DNA of 32,269 nt, from assembly GCA_021801345.1 (NCBI GenBank), contig JAJYYA010000071.1, positions 1 to 32,269 of the forward strand, read 5' to 3'. The notes below the pieces were generated by a model. That model had not been told where the DNA came from and did not search any database. It saw only the letters and a program-made list of their open reading frames with translations. Below, one piece after another: positions 15,556 through 22,820 of this stretch. The translations under genes and the position numbers were made by a program. How positions within the stretch are numbered: position 1 is the stretch's first letter; the number at the start of each line of letters is the position of its first letter. This stretch comes from Nitrospirota bacterium (GTDB lineage Bacteria > Nitrospirota > Leptospirillia > Leptospirillales > Leptospirillaceae).

Positions 15556-15613
15556 GACAATAACTCCTTCTTGGGGAGGAATGGTTTAGTTTCGACAAAA
15601 GATTACGGAGACA

Positions 15614-15712
15614 TTAGTGGTTAACGAGCCCCTTGACGACAAAGAAAAGGATACCTGTCAGGACAAAGCCCGAAATGATCGTTCCCCACAGGGAATCAAG
15701 CGGATTTTTCAT
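15614..15712 (-). CDS. 32-residue single-pass membrane protein
   Basis: A perfect AGGAGG site lies seven bases before ATG, and the 32-codon frame MKNPLDSLWGTIISGFVLTG... ends in TAA. One hydrophobic segment covers about residues 9-28. It is the first gene of a two-gene unit with the PuuD-like protein, so it may be a small subunit of that membrane complex. Genes this short are usually missed in automatic annotation. I do not recognise its family. Confidence 0.72.
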   Translation of the reverse strand: MKNPLDSLWGTIISGFVLTGILFFVVKGLVNH

Positions 15713-15905
15713 GTGATGCCTCCTGGAAGTTCTGGAATAAATGTTTGACCGAGTGACCTTTACGGTATCTGGCGAATCCTTCACATCGATGTCGGATCAC
15801 GCAAACCATGATCTAACAAGAATAATGGCAGACAGGGCTCCTTGTCAATTTGCAGACAAAACTGGAGGCGTGGTAACCTTCGATAATTTCCTCTTCTCCC
15901 CCCCA

Positions 15906-15992
15906 GCCGGAGTGGCGAAACAGGCAGACGCAAGGGACTTAAAATCCCTCGACCGAAAGGTCATACCGGTTCGATCCCGGTCTCCGGCACCA
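15906..15992 (+). tRNA. tRNA-Leu (anticodon UAA)
   Basis: The acceptor arms GCCGGAG (15906-15912) and CTCCGGC (15982-15988) pair perfectly and are followed by A and an encoded CCA. The anticodon stem AGGGA/TCCCT (15933-15937 and 15943-15947) presents TAA at 15940-15942. A long variable arm (CGACCGAAAGGTC) and the T-loop GGTTCGATCC confirm a class II leucine tRNA. It borders the accessory block that follows, a common integration target, though no second copy of its 3' end is seen in the window. Confidence 0.97.
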
Positions 15993-16007
15993 AGCAATAC
16001 AAACACT

Positions 16008-16220
16008 TTATAGCCATATCCCAAAAATCTCTTCAAATATTCTATGGAATTTGTTGCAGTTTTTGTTGCAACGGGCTGGATCGTTCTGTATTCGAGCCTG
16101 AAGAAAGCGCCGGACGGCCGAGTAGCTTCCCGTGTACCCATATCGTCGGCACAAGGTCTTGTGGATCGTCGTCCAACGGATTCCTTCCTGCGCCCATGAG
16201 AGAATCTCCTTCTCCCACAT
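16008..16220 (-). mobile_element. IS21-like transposase (IstA-type) N-terminal remnant
   Basis: The frame encodes 70 residues, of which the first 50 ([22 protein letters not shown] and [17 protein letters not shown]) resemble the helix-turn-helix region of IS21-family IstA transposases, where GYTGSYS is characteristic. After that the match ends, and there is no DDE catalytic core or istB gene. It lies between the tRNA-Leu gene and the cut 3' end of the res gene, suggesting that an insertion followed by deletion created this junction. I see no clear terminal repeats. Confidence 0.5.
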
Positions 16221-16249
16221 CGTGACCGATGATGTGGCCTCCGGACTTC

Positions 16250-16666
16250 TGTAATCTGGAGGGTCTTGTACACGCCCTCCTTGATCGCGATGGATGGCAC
16301 CACTATGACGAACTTCGTAAACCCGTAGCGCTTGTTCAGCTCAAAAATGGTTCGCAGATAGACGTAGGTCTTGCCTGTCCCGGTTTCCATCTCCACCGTG
16401 AAATCGGAAGAGCTCAATGATTTTGAGGGGGACAAGCCGTTTCGGAGCTGGACCTCGTTCAGATTCCTGAGCCACTCGTCATCCAGGAGCGCCAGGCGGT
16501 TTCCGATTCCCAAATCGTTTGGCAAACCCGGAAGATAGGACTTCCCGGGAGCGCTTCTGATAACAGTAAACTCTGTCCGGCAGATCTCCTGTCCCCGGAA
16601 CAGATCGCAGACCGCCTCGATCGCGGCGTGCTGATAATCGAGATTGGATTCAAAGTGCAGCTTCAT
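16250..16666 (-). pseudogene. res: Type III restriction endonuclease subunit Res, N-terminal fragment
   Basis: About 139 residues match the start of type III Res proteins: [19 protein letters not shown], the Walker A block [16 protein letters not shown] and [22 protein letters not shown]. After residue 139 the similarity ends abruptly near 16250. The open frame runs on through unrelated DNA and antisense through the tRNA, which is meaningless. Roughly 80 percent of a normal Res (about 900-1000 residues), including the other helicase motifs and the nuclease domain, is missing, so restriction cannot occur. ATG 16664-16666 overlaps the stop of the RhuM gene (ATGA), showing that the two were once coupled. 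Confidence 0.85.
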
Positions 16667-17688
16667 TTTTTCTTTCCTTTGGGATTGGGCAGCTTTTTCG
16701 CAGTCATTTCCAAAGCCTTGGTCATATCCACCTCCACCGGAGCAGGGAGCGCGTCCAGTTGATGCCGATAGTTCTCGTACTCTGCTTCGGCTTTCATGCG
16801 CGCCGCTTCGGCAGATACTCGCCCCGCATGGGTCAGCACGTCGTGATCGCCCAACTTCAAAAAGTCGTCAAGCTTCTTGATCCACGCCTCCATGGTCATG
16901 GGGCGTCGACCGAGTGCCTGCAACTCCGCAAACTCCAGATAAGCCACCACAATCCGGTTCAACATCTCAAGCTCTTCTGCACTCAAATAGTTCTTGGCAA
17001 CAGACACTTCCGAACGGAGCGGGCGAAGGCCGGAAAAACTGGTCAGGCCCATATTGGGCTGACTGGCATCGGCACGTCGGTCGATCACTTCCGCGGCCGT
17101 TTGACCGTGGGCCGCCCAATGCATTTTGTTCTGGATGGTGGCAAAAAACTGTTTCGACGCATCGGCTGAAGGGTCATAATCGATGCTGGTGGCATAGATA
17201 TCCAGAACCTTTCGCCAGAACACCTTTTCCGACGAACGAATATCTCGGATACGTTCAAGGAGTTGCTCAAAATAGACTCCTGTATCCGGGTTCTTCAGGC
17301 GTTCGTCGTCCATCACGAAGCCCTTGACCAGATACTCATTCAGTTGGGTCGTGGCCCAGCGGCGAAACTGGGTGCCGCGCATCGAACGTACCCGGTAGCC
17401 GACCGCCAGAATGGCACTCAGGTTGTAATATTCCACCCGGTAGCGTTTGCCGTCTGCGGCAGTTGTCAACCAGGAGTTGACAACTGAATCCTGGACCAGT
17501 TCACCCTCTGCAAAGATCGCCTTCAGATGTTTCGCGATATTTTGCTTGCTGGTCTGAAAGAGCTCCGCCATGCCCGCCTGCGACATCCACAGATTTTCAT
17601 TGGCAAAACGACACTCGACACGGCTCTGACCGTCCTCGGTCTGATACAGCAAAAACTCCCCACCGGGAACAGGTGTGTTTTCGCTCAT
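16663..17688 (-). CDS. rhuM: RhuM-family protein
   Basis: This intact 341-residue protein belongs to the RhuM family, named from a Salmonella pathogenicity island: [43 protein letters not shown] and [17 protein letters not shown]. The first block looks like a DNA-binding helix-turn-helix, and the rest resembles the KilA-N/Bro-type phage regulator region. Biochemical function is not established. ATG 17688 lies two bases after the mod stop codon and the gene runs into res, so it sits inside a type III restriction-modification operon. It is the only gene of that operon still complete. Members of the family are frequently found with restriction systems and may act in defence or its control. Confidence 0.88.
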   Translation of the reverse strand: MSENTPVPGGEFLLYQTEDGQSRVECRFANENLWMSQAGMAELFQTSKQNIAKHLKAIFAEGELVQDSVVNSWLTTAADGKRYRVEYYNLSAILAVGYRVRSMRGTQFRRWATTQLNEYLVKGFVMDDERLKNPDTGVYFEQLLERIRDIRSSEKVFWRKVLDIYATSIDYDPSADASKQFFATIQNKMHWAAHGQTAAEVIDRRADASQPNMGLTSFSGLRPLRSEVSVAKNYLSAEELEMLNRIVVAYLEFAELQALGRRPMTMEAWIKKLDDFLKLGDHDVLTHAGRVSAEAARMKAEAEYENYRHQLDALPAPVEVDMTKALEMTAKKLPNPKGKKK

Positions 17689-17690
17689 CC

Positions 17691-18920
17691 TCACAAGCTC
17701 CGCAGGTTCCGGATGCCGGACTGCTCAAGAACCGCGGCCAGATTGGTCTTGACCACATCGCTTGCGAAGCCGCTGTCGCGAAAGATGCATGTCGTTTCCC
17801 CCGTCGGAGCGAGTTCTTTATGCCAGACCACAAGGCCTTGGGCGAATGGTTCGACCTCTTCGCGAGTAATGGTTTCGGCCAGACAGACCATCAGAACCCC
17901 GTCCCCGATACTATGCACCGTTTTACCCGCAATGAGGCGTTTCTCGATGGGAACGCACAGATCCAGTCCCAGCTTGATCAGGAGCTCATAGAGAATGTCG
18001 TCTTCCGTACGATCCATCTTGATGTGCTCAATATGAGCGCGAATGGATTGTTCCAGATTTTCGGGATTCGGATCCCAGGACCGGATGTTGGAAGAATCAA
18101 GCTTGAAAACGCGAAAACCAAGGTCGCCGGGAAACATCTGGTTCTCTTTTTTGATTTTCCTGATTGCACGACGGAGACGTTCTTTTGTGATTTCGGCAAT
18201 TGTGGGAAATTGCTGGTTTTCCGTAGGTTCCGGAAGCTGCACAAGGACAAATCGGCGATGACCGCCATCCAATTGATTGATTTCAAAAACGGCTTGCCCC
18301 ATGGTCCCTGAACCGGCAAAGAAATCCACACACAGCGCAGCCGGATCAGCGATCCATGTCATGATCCGTGTCAAAAGATCGACGGGCTTCGGAAAGGTAA
18401 AAACATCATTGAGCCCCAAAGGCTTCAAATCTGCCGTTCCCCGGTCATTTGTGATGTCATCTAAAAAATCTCTGGGACGAATTCCTTCTTCCAAGCGATC
18501 TTCCAGATAATATTTGGTGTAAACATTCCATGACGACTGTGATCGGTCTGGCGTCTGCAGTGGACTTTTTGCTGTTTTCTTAAAAACAATCAGATCCTTT
18601 TTCTTCAAATAAGAATCAAAACTCCATCTCCAAACACGATCCTCTGAACTTTGCGGAATAGCATTCACCCCATCCGCAATCTCAGCGGGGAAGGTGTTTC
18701 CAGGAGGAATGGCAAATGTTCCATCGGGGCACTGGATCCAATACCTCTGATTGGGGCGGGGATCCAATGCCGCTTGATAAAGGCCAACCAACGCATAATC
18801 TCCCCGATCATCCTTGCCGTCGAATCTATCCGCATACTTTTCATCCACCACGTCCATAAAAGGCGGGAGTGATTCTATGTTTTTCGCATAAACGAGCAGT
18901 TGTTTTGTTTTCCTTTTTCT
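17691..18920 (-). pseudogene. mod: Type III DNA methyltransferase subunit Mod, 5'-truncated
   Basis: The open frame holds the C-terminal part of a beta-class adenine methyltransferase. It contains the SAM-binding motif DFFAGSGTMGQAV, upstream blocks such as TKYYLEDRLEEGIRPRDFLDD and DVFTFPKPVDLL, and the downstream family tail. The catalytic DPPY motif and the N-terminal third are missing. The match can be followed past the first ATG (18857) up to about 18920, where KTKQLLVYAKNIESLPPF is still Mod-like but no start codon or ribosome site exists. An in-frame TAA lies just beyond. A shortened protein from ATG 18857 would lack catalysis. Confidence 0.85.
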
Positions 18921-19040
18921 GAATGGAATTTATGTATGTACAGAATGTTAACTGAAGGAACTCGTGCAAGGACTTCGGAATGCGAGAGCGAGGTCCTATA
19001 AGGGCCATTCCATTAGAGTAGGACAAATTCAAAGCATCTC

Positions 19041-19328
19041 TCAAGCCGCACTCACATGCACATCCACATGGATTCCCACTTTAGAAAGCATCTTCACTAG
19101 GGCATCGATACTGAACTTTTGGATCTTTCCCTGAAGCAGATCGTTCAGTCGAGGTTGTGTAATTCCAAGTTTTTTCGCCGCTTCTCTTTGGCTCAACTTC
19201 GATCTCTCAACAAACCGTTCAACTTCGATCATCAATCGGGACCGGATCATGAGATGTTCCGCCTCAGTTTCCGAAAATCCCAGATCATTAAAAACATTCT
19301 CCGACCCTTCTTCCCATTCCGGATTCAT
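19041..19328 (-). CDS. higA: HigA-type antitoxin (helix-turn-helix)
   Basis: The 95-residue protein ends in an XRE-type helix-turn-helix, LSQREAAKKLGITQPRLNDLLQGKI. Similar short proteins with an acidic N-terminus (MNPEWEEGSENVF) are antitoxins that pair with phage Gp49-like toxins. Its start overlaps the toxin stop (ATGA at 19325-19328), giving the toxin-first order typical of higBA. It should neutralise the toxin and repress the shared promoter. Confidence 0.85.
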   Translation of the reverse strand: MNPEWEEGSENVFNDLGFSETEAEHLMIRSRLMIEVERFVERSKLSQREAAKKLGITQPRLNDLLQGKIQKFSIDALVKMLSKVGIHVDVHVSAA

Positions 19329-19654
19329 ATCCGTCTCTCCTTTAAAACCTGGTTCAATCTTTCCCGAGCTAACTCAAGATCACGCTGGGAAGTTCTTTGA
19401 GTTTTCTTCACGAACGAGTGAAGGATATACAACGCCTCCTCGAACTGTGCGACATAGATGATCCGATATTCGTTTTCCGCATGAATGCGGATCTCCCGCA
19501 CACCGGGACCAATTCCACGTAGGAGCTTCCAGTCTTTCGGATCGCATCCCTCCTGAAGACGATAGATCTGGTAGCCGGCTTCTTTTCGGGCCATTCTGGA
19601 AAATTGCTGCCGAAGATCTTTTTTCGCACTCCCGATCCAGATCACTCTCTTCAT
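19325..19654 (-). CDS. higB: HigB/Gp49-like toxin of the RelE/ParE superfamily
   Basis: The 109-residue protein has the RelE-fold pattern of the phage-derived Gp49-like group: MKRVIWIGSAKKDLRQQF, DWKLLRGIGPGVREIRI, and EYRIIYVAQFEEALYILHSFVKKTQRTSQRDLELA. The segment HSFVKKTQRTS is a strong family marker. Such toxins usually cut ribosome-bound mRNA. It is the first gene of a two-gene operon with the antitoxin and has its own promoter at 19669-19696. Confidence 0.87.
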   Translation of the reverse strand: MKRVIWIGSAKKDLRQQFSRMARKEAGYQIYRLQEGCDPKDWKLLRGIGPGVREIRIHAENEYRIIYVAQFEEALYILHSFVKKTQRTSQRDLELARERLNQVLKERRI

Positions 19655-19668
19655 GGAGAAATGATATC

Positions 19669-19696
19669 AAAATAAATATCTAAATCAATGGGTCAA
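19669..19696 (-). promoter_or_regulatory. Promoter and possible operator of the toxin-antitoxin operon
   Basis: On the minus strand TTGACC (19696-19691) and TATTTT (19674-19669) lie 16 bases apart, about 15 bases before the toxin ATG. A short inverted repeat, GATAT (19663-19667) and ATATC (19676-19680), straddles the -10 element and could be the antitoxin binding site. Confidence 0.5.
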
Positions 19697-19712
19697 TCGA
19701 AATATTCATGAA

Positions 19713-19744
19713 GATTTTTCAGGTAAGTTCTAGCCTGAAAAATC
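19713..19744. repeat. Perfect 11-bp inverted repeat
   Basis: GATTTTTCAGG (19713-19723) and CCTGAAAAATC (19734-19744) flank ten bases. It separates the divergent toxin operon and DUF2283 gene. It may be an operator, an RNA hairpin in the leader of the rightward gene or the scar of a small element. Confidence 0.5.
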
Positions 19745-19779
19745 ATGGGACACCTTGGGACAATTTTGGAACACTCAGG

Positions 19780-19971
19780 ATGAAAACTCTTTATATCGAG
19801 TTAAGGGAATCGGAAGTGTTCGAAACGCGCGATCTGGATGAAAACACAATGATCGATCTTGACCAGAAAGGGCAGATATGTGCCATCACCATAGAACATG
19901 CCGGTGAACGTGCGGATATCCCCTATTTCTCCTTCGAACAGATTCCGGCGCCGGTCTTGACCAGAACATGA
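19780..19971 (+). CDS. DUF2283 family protein
   Basis: The 63-residue product MKTLYIELRESEVFETRDLDENTMIDLD... with the closing FEQIPA motif matches the small DUF2283 fold, often found in accessory regions and near toxin-antitoxin genes. Function is unknown. The in-frame ATG at 19708 would add 24 unrelated residues encoded across the perfect inverted repeat, so ATG 19780 is preferred, although its ribosome binding site is weak. The gene is divergent from the toxin operon. Confidence 0.7.
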   Translation: MKTLYIELRESEVFETRDLDENTMIDLDQKGQICAITIEHAGERADIPYFSFEQIPAPVLTRT

Positions 19972-20357
19972 ACGAGTGGTATCGCAAGCCTTGGCCTTAA
20001 GGTTTCATCGGAACACAAAGAGGACAGCGTGACACTGACAGGACACTTCTTCAAGAGCGCTTCGTCGTAAGGCAGGAGCTCTTGCAGAAGATCGATTGGG
20101 TCAGCAACCTGCTGACCGATTGACCTCTCCCGGACATCCCTCGGCATATCTCGTCTTTTGACAACGGACAACCCCGGAAAAAGCCTTGCCAAAGTCACAA
20201 GAGAAAATGGTGGCGACAGCCTCCTGCCATAGATCGCCGCTCCACCGGCAGGAACAGGAGAGAGGAAGAGACGGCCATCTCCCAAGAGGCCGGATTGGCA
20301 AGCCCGAACCCAACGGTCAAGGCTCCTCTTTCGGATGGCGTCAAAGGGAAATGGCCT
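19972..20357. other. Stretch without a clearly supported gene
   Basis: A 120-codon minus-strand frame (19923-20285, TTG start) crosses this region but has no recognised family, no good ribosome site and overlaps the DUF2283 gene. It lies downstream of the ribbon-helix-helix gene and could be a remnant. I see nothing else. Confidence 0.45.
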
Positions 20358-20798
20358 TTATCGGGGCGGAAAAGCCTGATGAAAGGCGGTCGTGGTGAGG
20401 CCTCCATGGTCGGGATGGACAAAGACAGACCAGGAGAGAAGAAGAATAGCGACACATCCCATTGCGAAGGCCCCAAGACGCACAAACTTCCTTTGCTGGG
20501 CCGTGCGCTGATTGAAGTCCAGGGTTCGCCGGAGGGAGATGTCGAGGCTTTCGCAGGTGTGGGCCAGACGCTCCATCGACTCCACGTCGAAGACCGCCGC
20601 CGCCTGACAGACCTTAGAGAGACCTTCTTCGACTCCTGCCGCAGGCTTCGCCCCAGATTTTTCCCGGGGAACGAGCCTTCCCATCCGGACATCGTCGAGA
20701 ATGGAGCGAACGACAGAGGACATGTTCTCTCCGCCATTCTTCCTGAGCCATTCGTGAAGTTCGGGCTCAAGCCTTATGGTCAACCGGTTGTCAGACAT
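20358..20798 (-). CDS. Ribbon-helix-helix protein with a C-terminal membrane segment
   Basis: The 146-residue protein joins two parts rarely seen together. Residues 1-37 (MSDNRLTIRLEPELHEWLRK, then MSSVVRSILDDV) are a ribbon-helix-helix DNA-binding motif as in Arc/CopG repressors and plasmid MobC-type proteins. Residues about 55-105 are probably helical (a linker or coiled coil). Residues about 108-127 (RLGAFAMGCVAILLLSWSVF) form one membrane segment, followed by a short tail. It would tether DNA, or the protein itself, to the membrane. It is in the accessory block, so a plasmid or conjugative-element origin is plausible, but no partner gene is recognised. Confidence 0.68.
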   Translation of the reverse strand: MSDNRLTIRLEPELHEWLRKNGGENMSSVVRSILDDVRMGRLVPREKSGAKPAAGVEEGLSKVCQAAAVFDVESMERLAHTCESLDISLRRTLDFNQRTAQQRKFVRLGAFAMGCVAILLLSWSVFVHPDHGGLTTTAFHQAFPPR

Positions 20799-21353
20799 CT
20801 TTCACCCCCACCCTTTTGCCTCTGCCCAATATGGCCTCATCCAAAACAGGGAAAGATCCCAATCATAATCTTCTCCAAATGAAAACTCTGTGTCAACGAT
20901 CAAATAAAGCAATCATCAGAAAGCCTCACCTGCAGGAGATTATTACAAACCTGCCCCGTCCCCCTCCGAACACCCTCGCACCTTAAAGTTAAGTCCACAA
21001 AAAAATGAAATATATAAATTTACTAACCATTTAAATACCTCTTCCACCCTTGCATTTTGTTTGAACGGGAATATACTTAAAAATACCGGACAGAGCTTCG
21101 TCCTGGGCGCTCCGGACTGATTGGATCATGGGCGTTTGTTTGGTATTTTTCGCCCCCTTGCGAGCGTTTGTCGAGAGTTTCGAGGGGGGAGGCGTCAAGC
21201 TTCAATGGGCCCGATGGGCCACGACAAGCGGCAAACGCACACCAGACCGGACAAACCGGCGGGCGGAGCCACGTTAATCTTAAGAAGAAAGGAGTGCGCA
21301 CACTTCCCGCTTCCTGGCCCGAGTGCCGGGGGAGGAGTTCCTGCGCGACACCG
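20799..21353. other. AT-rich intergenic region and long leader of the cytochrome gene
   Basis: No gene is supported in these 555 bases. The part from about 20880 to 21080 is strikingly AT-rich and holds the promoter at 21050-21077. The part from about 21085 to 21353 is GC-rich and would form a leader of roughly 270 bases. It contains GCGTTTG near 21131 and CAAACGC near 21233, which could pair over a long distance. Confidence 0.5.
21050..21077 (+). promoter_or_regulatory. Possible promoter of the cytochrome gene
   Basis: TATACT (21072-21077) is a good -10 element. TTGCAT (21050-21055) is a weak -35 at 16-base spacing. The surroundings are AT-rich. The start would lie about 270 bases before the coding region. 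Confidence 0.4.
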
Positions 21354-21683
21354 ATGAAAAAAACCAGCCTTTTTTTAGGACTTTCCTCCCTCCTCCTCCT
21401 TTCGGCGCCCTCCTATGCCGCAAGCGTCAACGACCTGCTAAACTCCAACGGCTGCTTCGCCTGCCACTCGGTGGACACGAAGATGGTCGGCCCCTCCTTC
21501 AAGATGGTGGCGGACAAGTATCGCGGACAAAAGGATGCCGACATGATGCTTGCCAAGAAGATCATTGCCGGAGGCAACGGCCATTGGGACGATGTCACCG
21601 GAGGCGTGATGATGCCCCCCCATCCCGGGATGTCCATGGAACAGGCTCAATCCATTGCCAAGTGGGTCCTCTCCACCAAGTAG
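21354..21683 (+). CDS. Periplasmic class I cytochrome c (c551/c552 type)
   Basis: The 109-residue precursor has a signal peptide (MKKTSLFLGLSSLLLLSAPSYA, cut after about residue 22 or 23) and one heme-binding CFACH (34-38). The axial methionine is probably Met87 in VMMPPHP. SVDTKMVGPSFKMVADKYRG and GMSMEQAQSIAKWVLS complete the c551/c552-type fold. Such proteins carry electrons in the periplasm, and in iron oxidisers they can link iron oxidation to a terminal oxidase; that use is inferred. ATG 21354 is chosen because the signal peptide begins there, although the closest GGAGG is about 17 bases upstream. A terminator follows at 21706-21735. Confidence 0.92.
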   Translation: MKKTSLFLGLSSLLLLSAPSYAASVNDLLNSNGCFACHSVDTKMVGPSFKMVADKYRGQKDADMMLAKKIIAGGNGHWDDVTGGVMMPPHPGMSMEQAQSIAKWVLSTK

Positions 21684-21705
21684 CCTCGTCTCTCTCCAAA
21701 AGATC

Positions 21706-21735
21706 AGGCAGGGGTCGGATCCCCCTGCCTTTCTT
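21706..21735 (+). terminator. Rho-independent terminator of the cytochrome gene
   Basis: AGGCAGGGG and CCCCTGCCT form a perfect nine-pair stem around seven bases, followed by TTCTT. It begins 22 bases after the stop codon. Confidence 0.8.
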
Positions 21736-21838
21736 GTCATTCTCCCGTCTCTCCGCTAAAATCCCAAAGAGACAGACAAGAACTGATTTCCCCTCTGGAA
21801 TTTCCGATCTGACATACACCTTCGCCAAGGAGTTCCGC

Positions 21839-22330
21839 ATGCTGAAAAAAGCCTTTGCTCTTTCCCTCTTCTCCGCATTTCTTCTCGCCTCGGCCCCGAT
21901 CGTCTCTTCGGCTGACGCCCTGCCTCCCCTGACGGGAGAGAAGACGGCCAAAATGTTCAAAGACTTCAGATCCCGTGCCGGAAAGGACTTCCTCCTTCCC
22001 CAGGTCTTCAAGAGCCATCCAGGCGTCACATTCATCCTTTCCCACGCCAAGGATCTCAATCTTACGGACAAGCAGATCAAGCGACTCCGGACAATCCGCC
22101 GGAACATGCTCGCCCGTTCGCTCGCACAGATGAAGAAGATCGATGCCCAGAGAACGGCCTATCTCGCCATGGCCTCAAAGCCCCGCGTTGACGGAAAGAA
22201 GCTTCACAAGGATCTCCACAATATCGCCTGGCTCATGGCTCAGGCCACGGCAGACCACCTCACCGGCCACCTGAATGCCGCCAAGGTTCTGACCGCCGCA
22301 CAGCTCAAAAAACTCGCTTCGATCAAGTAG
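21839..22330 (+). CDS. Spy/CpxP-like periplasmic protein
   Basis: The 163-residue precursor has a signal peptide (MLKKAFALSLFSAFLLASAP, cut near SSADA). The mature part is helical and includes LNLTDKQIKRLRTIRRNM, which resembles the LTxxQ motif of Spy, CpxP and ZraP. These are periplasmic chaperones or metal-stress sensors. A second LTAAQLKKL near the C-terminus fits the same family. The KDLHNIAWLMAQATADH region has histidines that could bind metal. AAGGAG lies six bases before ATG. It follows the cytochrome gene but is separated by a terminator. Confidence 0.75.
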   Translation: MLKKAFALSLFSAFLLASAPIVSSADALPPLTGEKTAKMFKDFRSRAGKDFLLPQVFKSHPGVTFILSHAKDLNLTDKQIKRLRTIRRNMLARSLAQMKKIDAQRTAYLAMASKPRVDGKKLHKDLHNIAWLMAQATADHLTGHLNAAKVLTAAQLKKLASIK

Positions 22331-22348
22331 CTCCAAGGACAGATCCAG

Positions 22349-22378
22349 AAAAAGGGGGGATTTGCCCCCCTTTTTTCT
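22349..22378. terminator. Strong rho-independent terminator
   Basis: AAAAAGGGGGG and CCCCCCTTTTT form a perfect stem around ATTTG, with T residues continuing to 22376. The leading A-run lets it work in both directions. Confidence 0.92.
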
Positions 22379-22483
22379 TACAACGCACCTTATTCTTCTC
22401 CCTGTCTCCCTTCCGATTTTCCTTCGAAATCTCCCTCCCCATGGGACTCTTGCCCTTCCTCCCCAAAAACCCCTTGTATCTTC

Positions 22484-22513
22484 TTGACTTTCTATTAGGG
22501 TCCGGGGCATAAT
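22484..22513 (+). promoter_or_regulatory. Promoter of the DEAD-box helicase gene
   Basis: TTGACT (22484-22489) and CATAAT (22508-22513) are separated by 18 bases. The first transcribed base would be near 22520, about 300 bases before the ATG. Confidence 0.6.
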
Positions 22514-22820
22514 GAGCCTCGATATACGTCGGGCATCGTGGATTGTGTATCGCTGCGCAAGAATGCGCCGAATTTGCCGGATTCAAGGTATTGACCCTGC
22601 CAGATGGACTCGTGTCCGACCGCTCGTTCAACCCCGCTGATCATTCCCGGCACTCTGTTGGAGAAAACAGGTCCTTCGGCGTCCGAAATCTGCCCCTTTT
22701 GCATTGACCGGGGACAGAGGCGCCGCGGTGCCGGGAACGCTCCCAAAACAGGAGCACGACTTCCTCCCGGGATCCCCGCCGTCACACTCACGAACGTTCA
22801 TTCTGCTAGGAGCAACAACC
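22514..22820 (+). other. Long 5' leader of the DEAD-box helicase mRNA
   Basis: About 300 bases with no supported gene separate the promoter from ATG 22821. Long leaders of this kind occur before cold-shock RNA helicase genes, where they control mRNA stability or translation. The frame upstream of the helicase is open but its sequence is unlike helicases. I see several short GC-rich repeats (for example GCGCCGCGGTGCC near 22720) but no diagnostic riboswitch. Confidence 0.4.

Noticed and set aside
15982-15992. tRNA-Leu 3' end as an attachment site with a duplicate elsewhere
   Set aside because: No second copy of the tRNA 3' end was found by eye in the window and no integrase gene is present.
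15845-16249. Continuation of the res reading frame through the IS21-like remnant and antisense through tRNA-Leu
   Set aside because: Similarity to Res ends near 16250. The rest includes a spurious translation of the tRNA antisense strand and has no protein character.
19923-20285. 120-codon minus-strand frame
   Set aside because: It starts with TTG without a ribosome site, overlaps the DUF2283 gene and matches no family. A decayed gene cannot be excluded.
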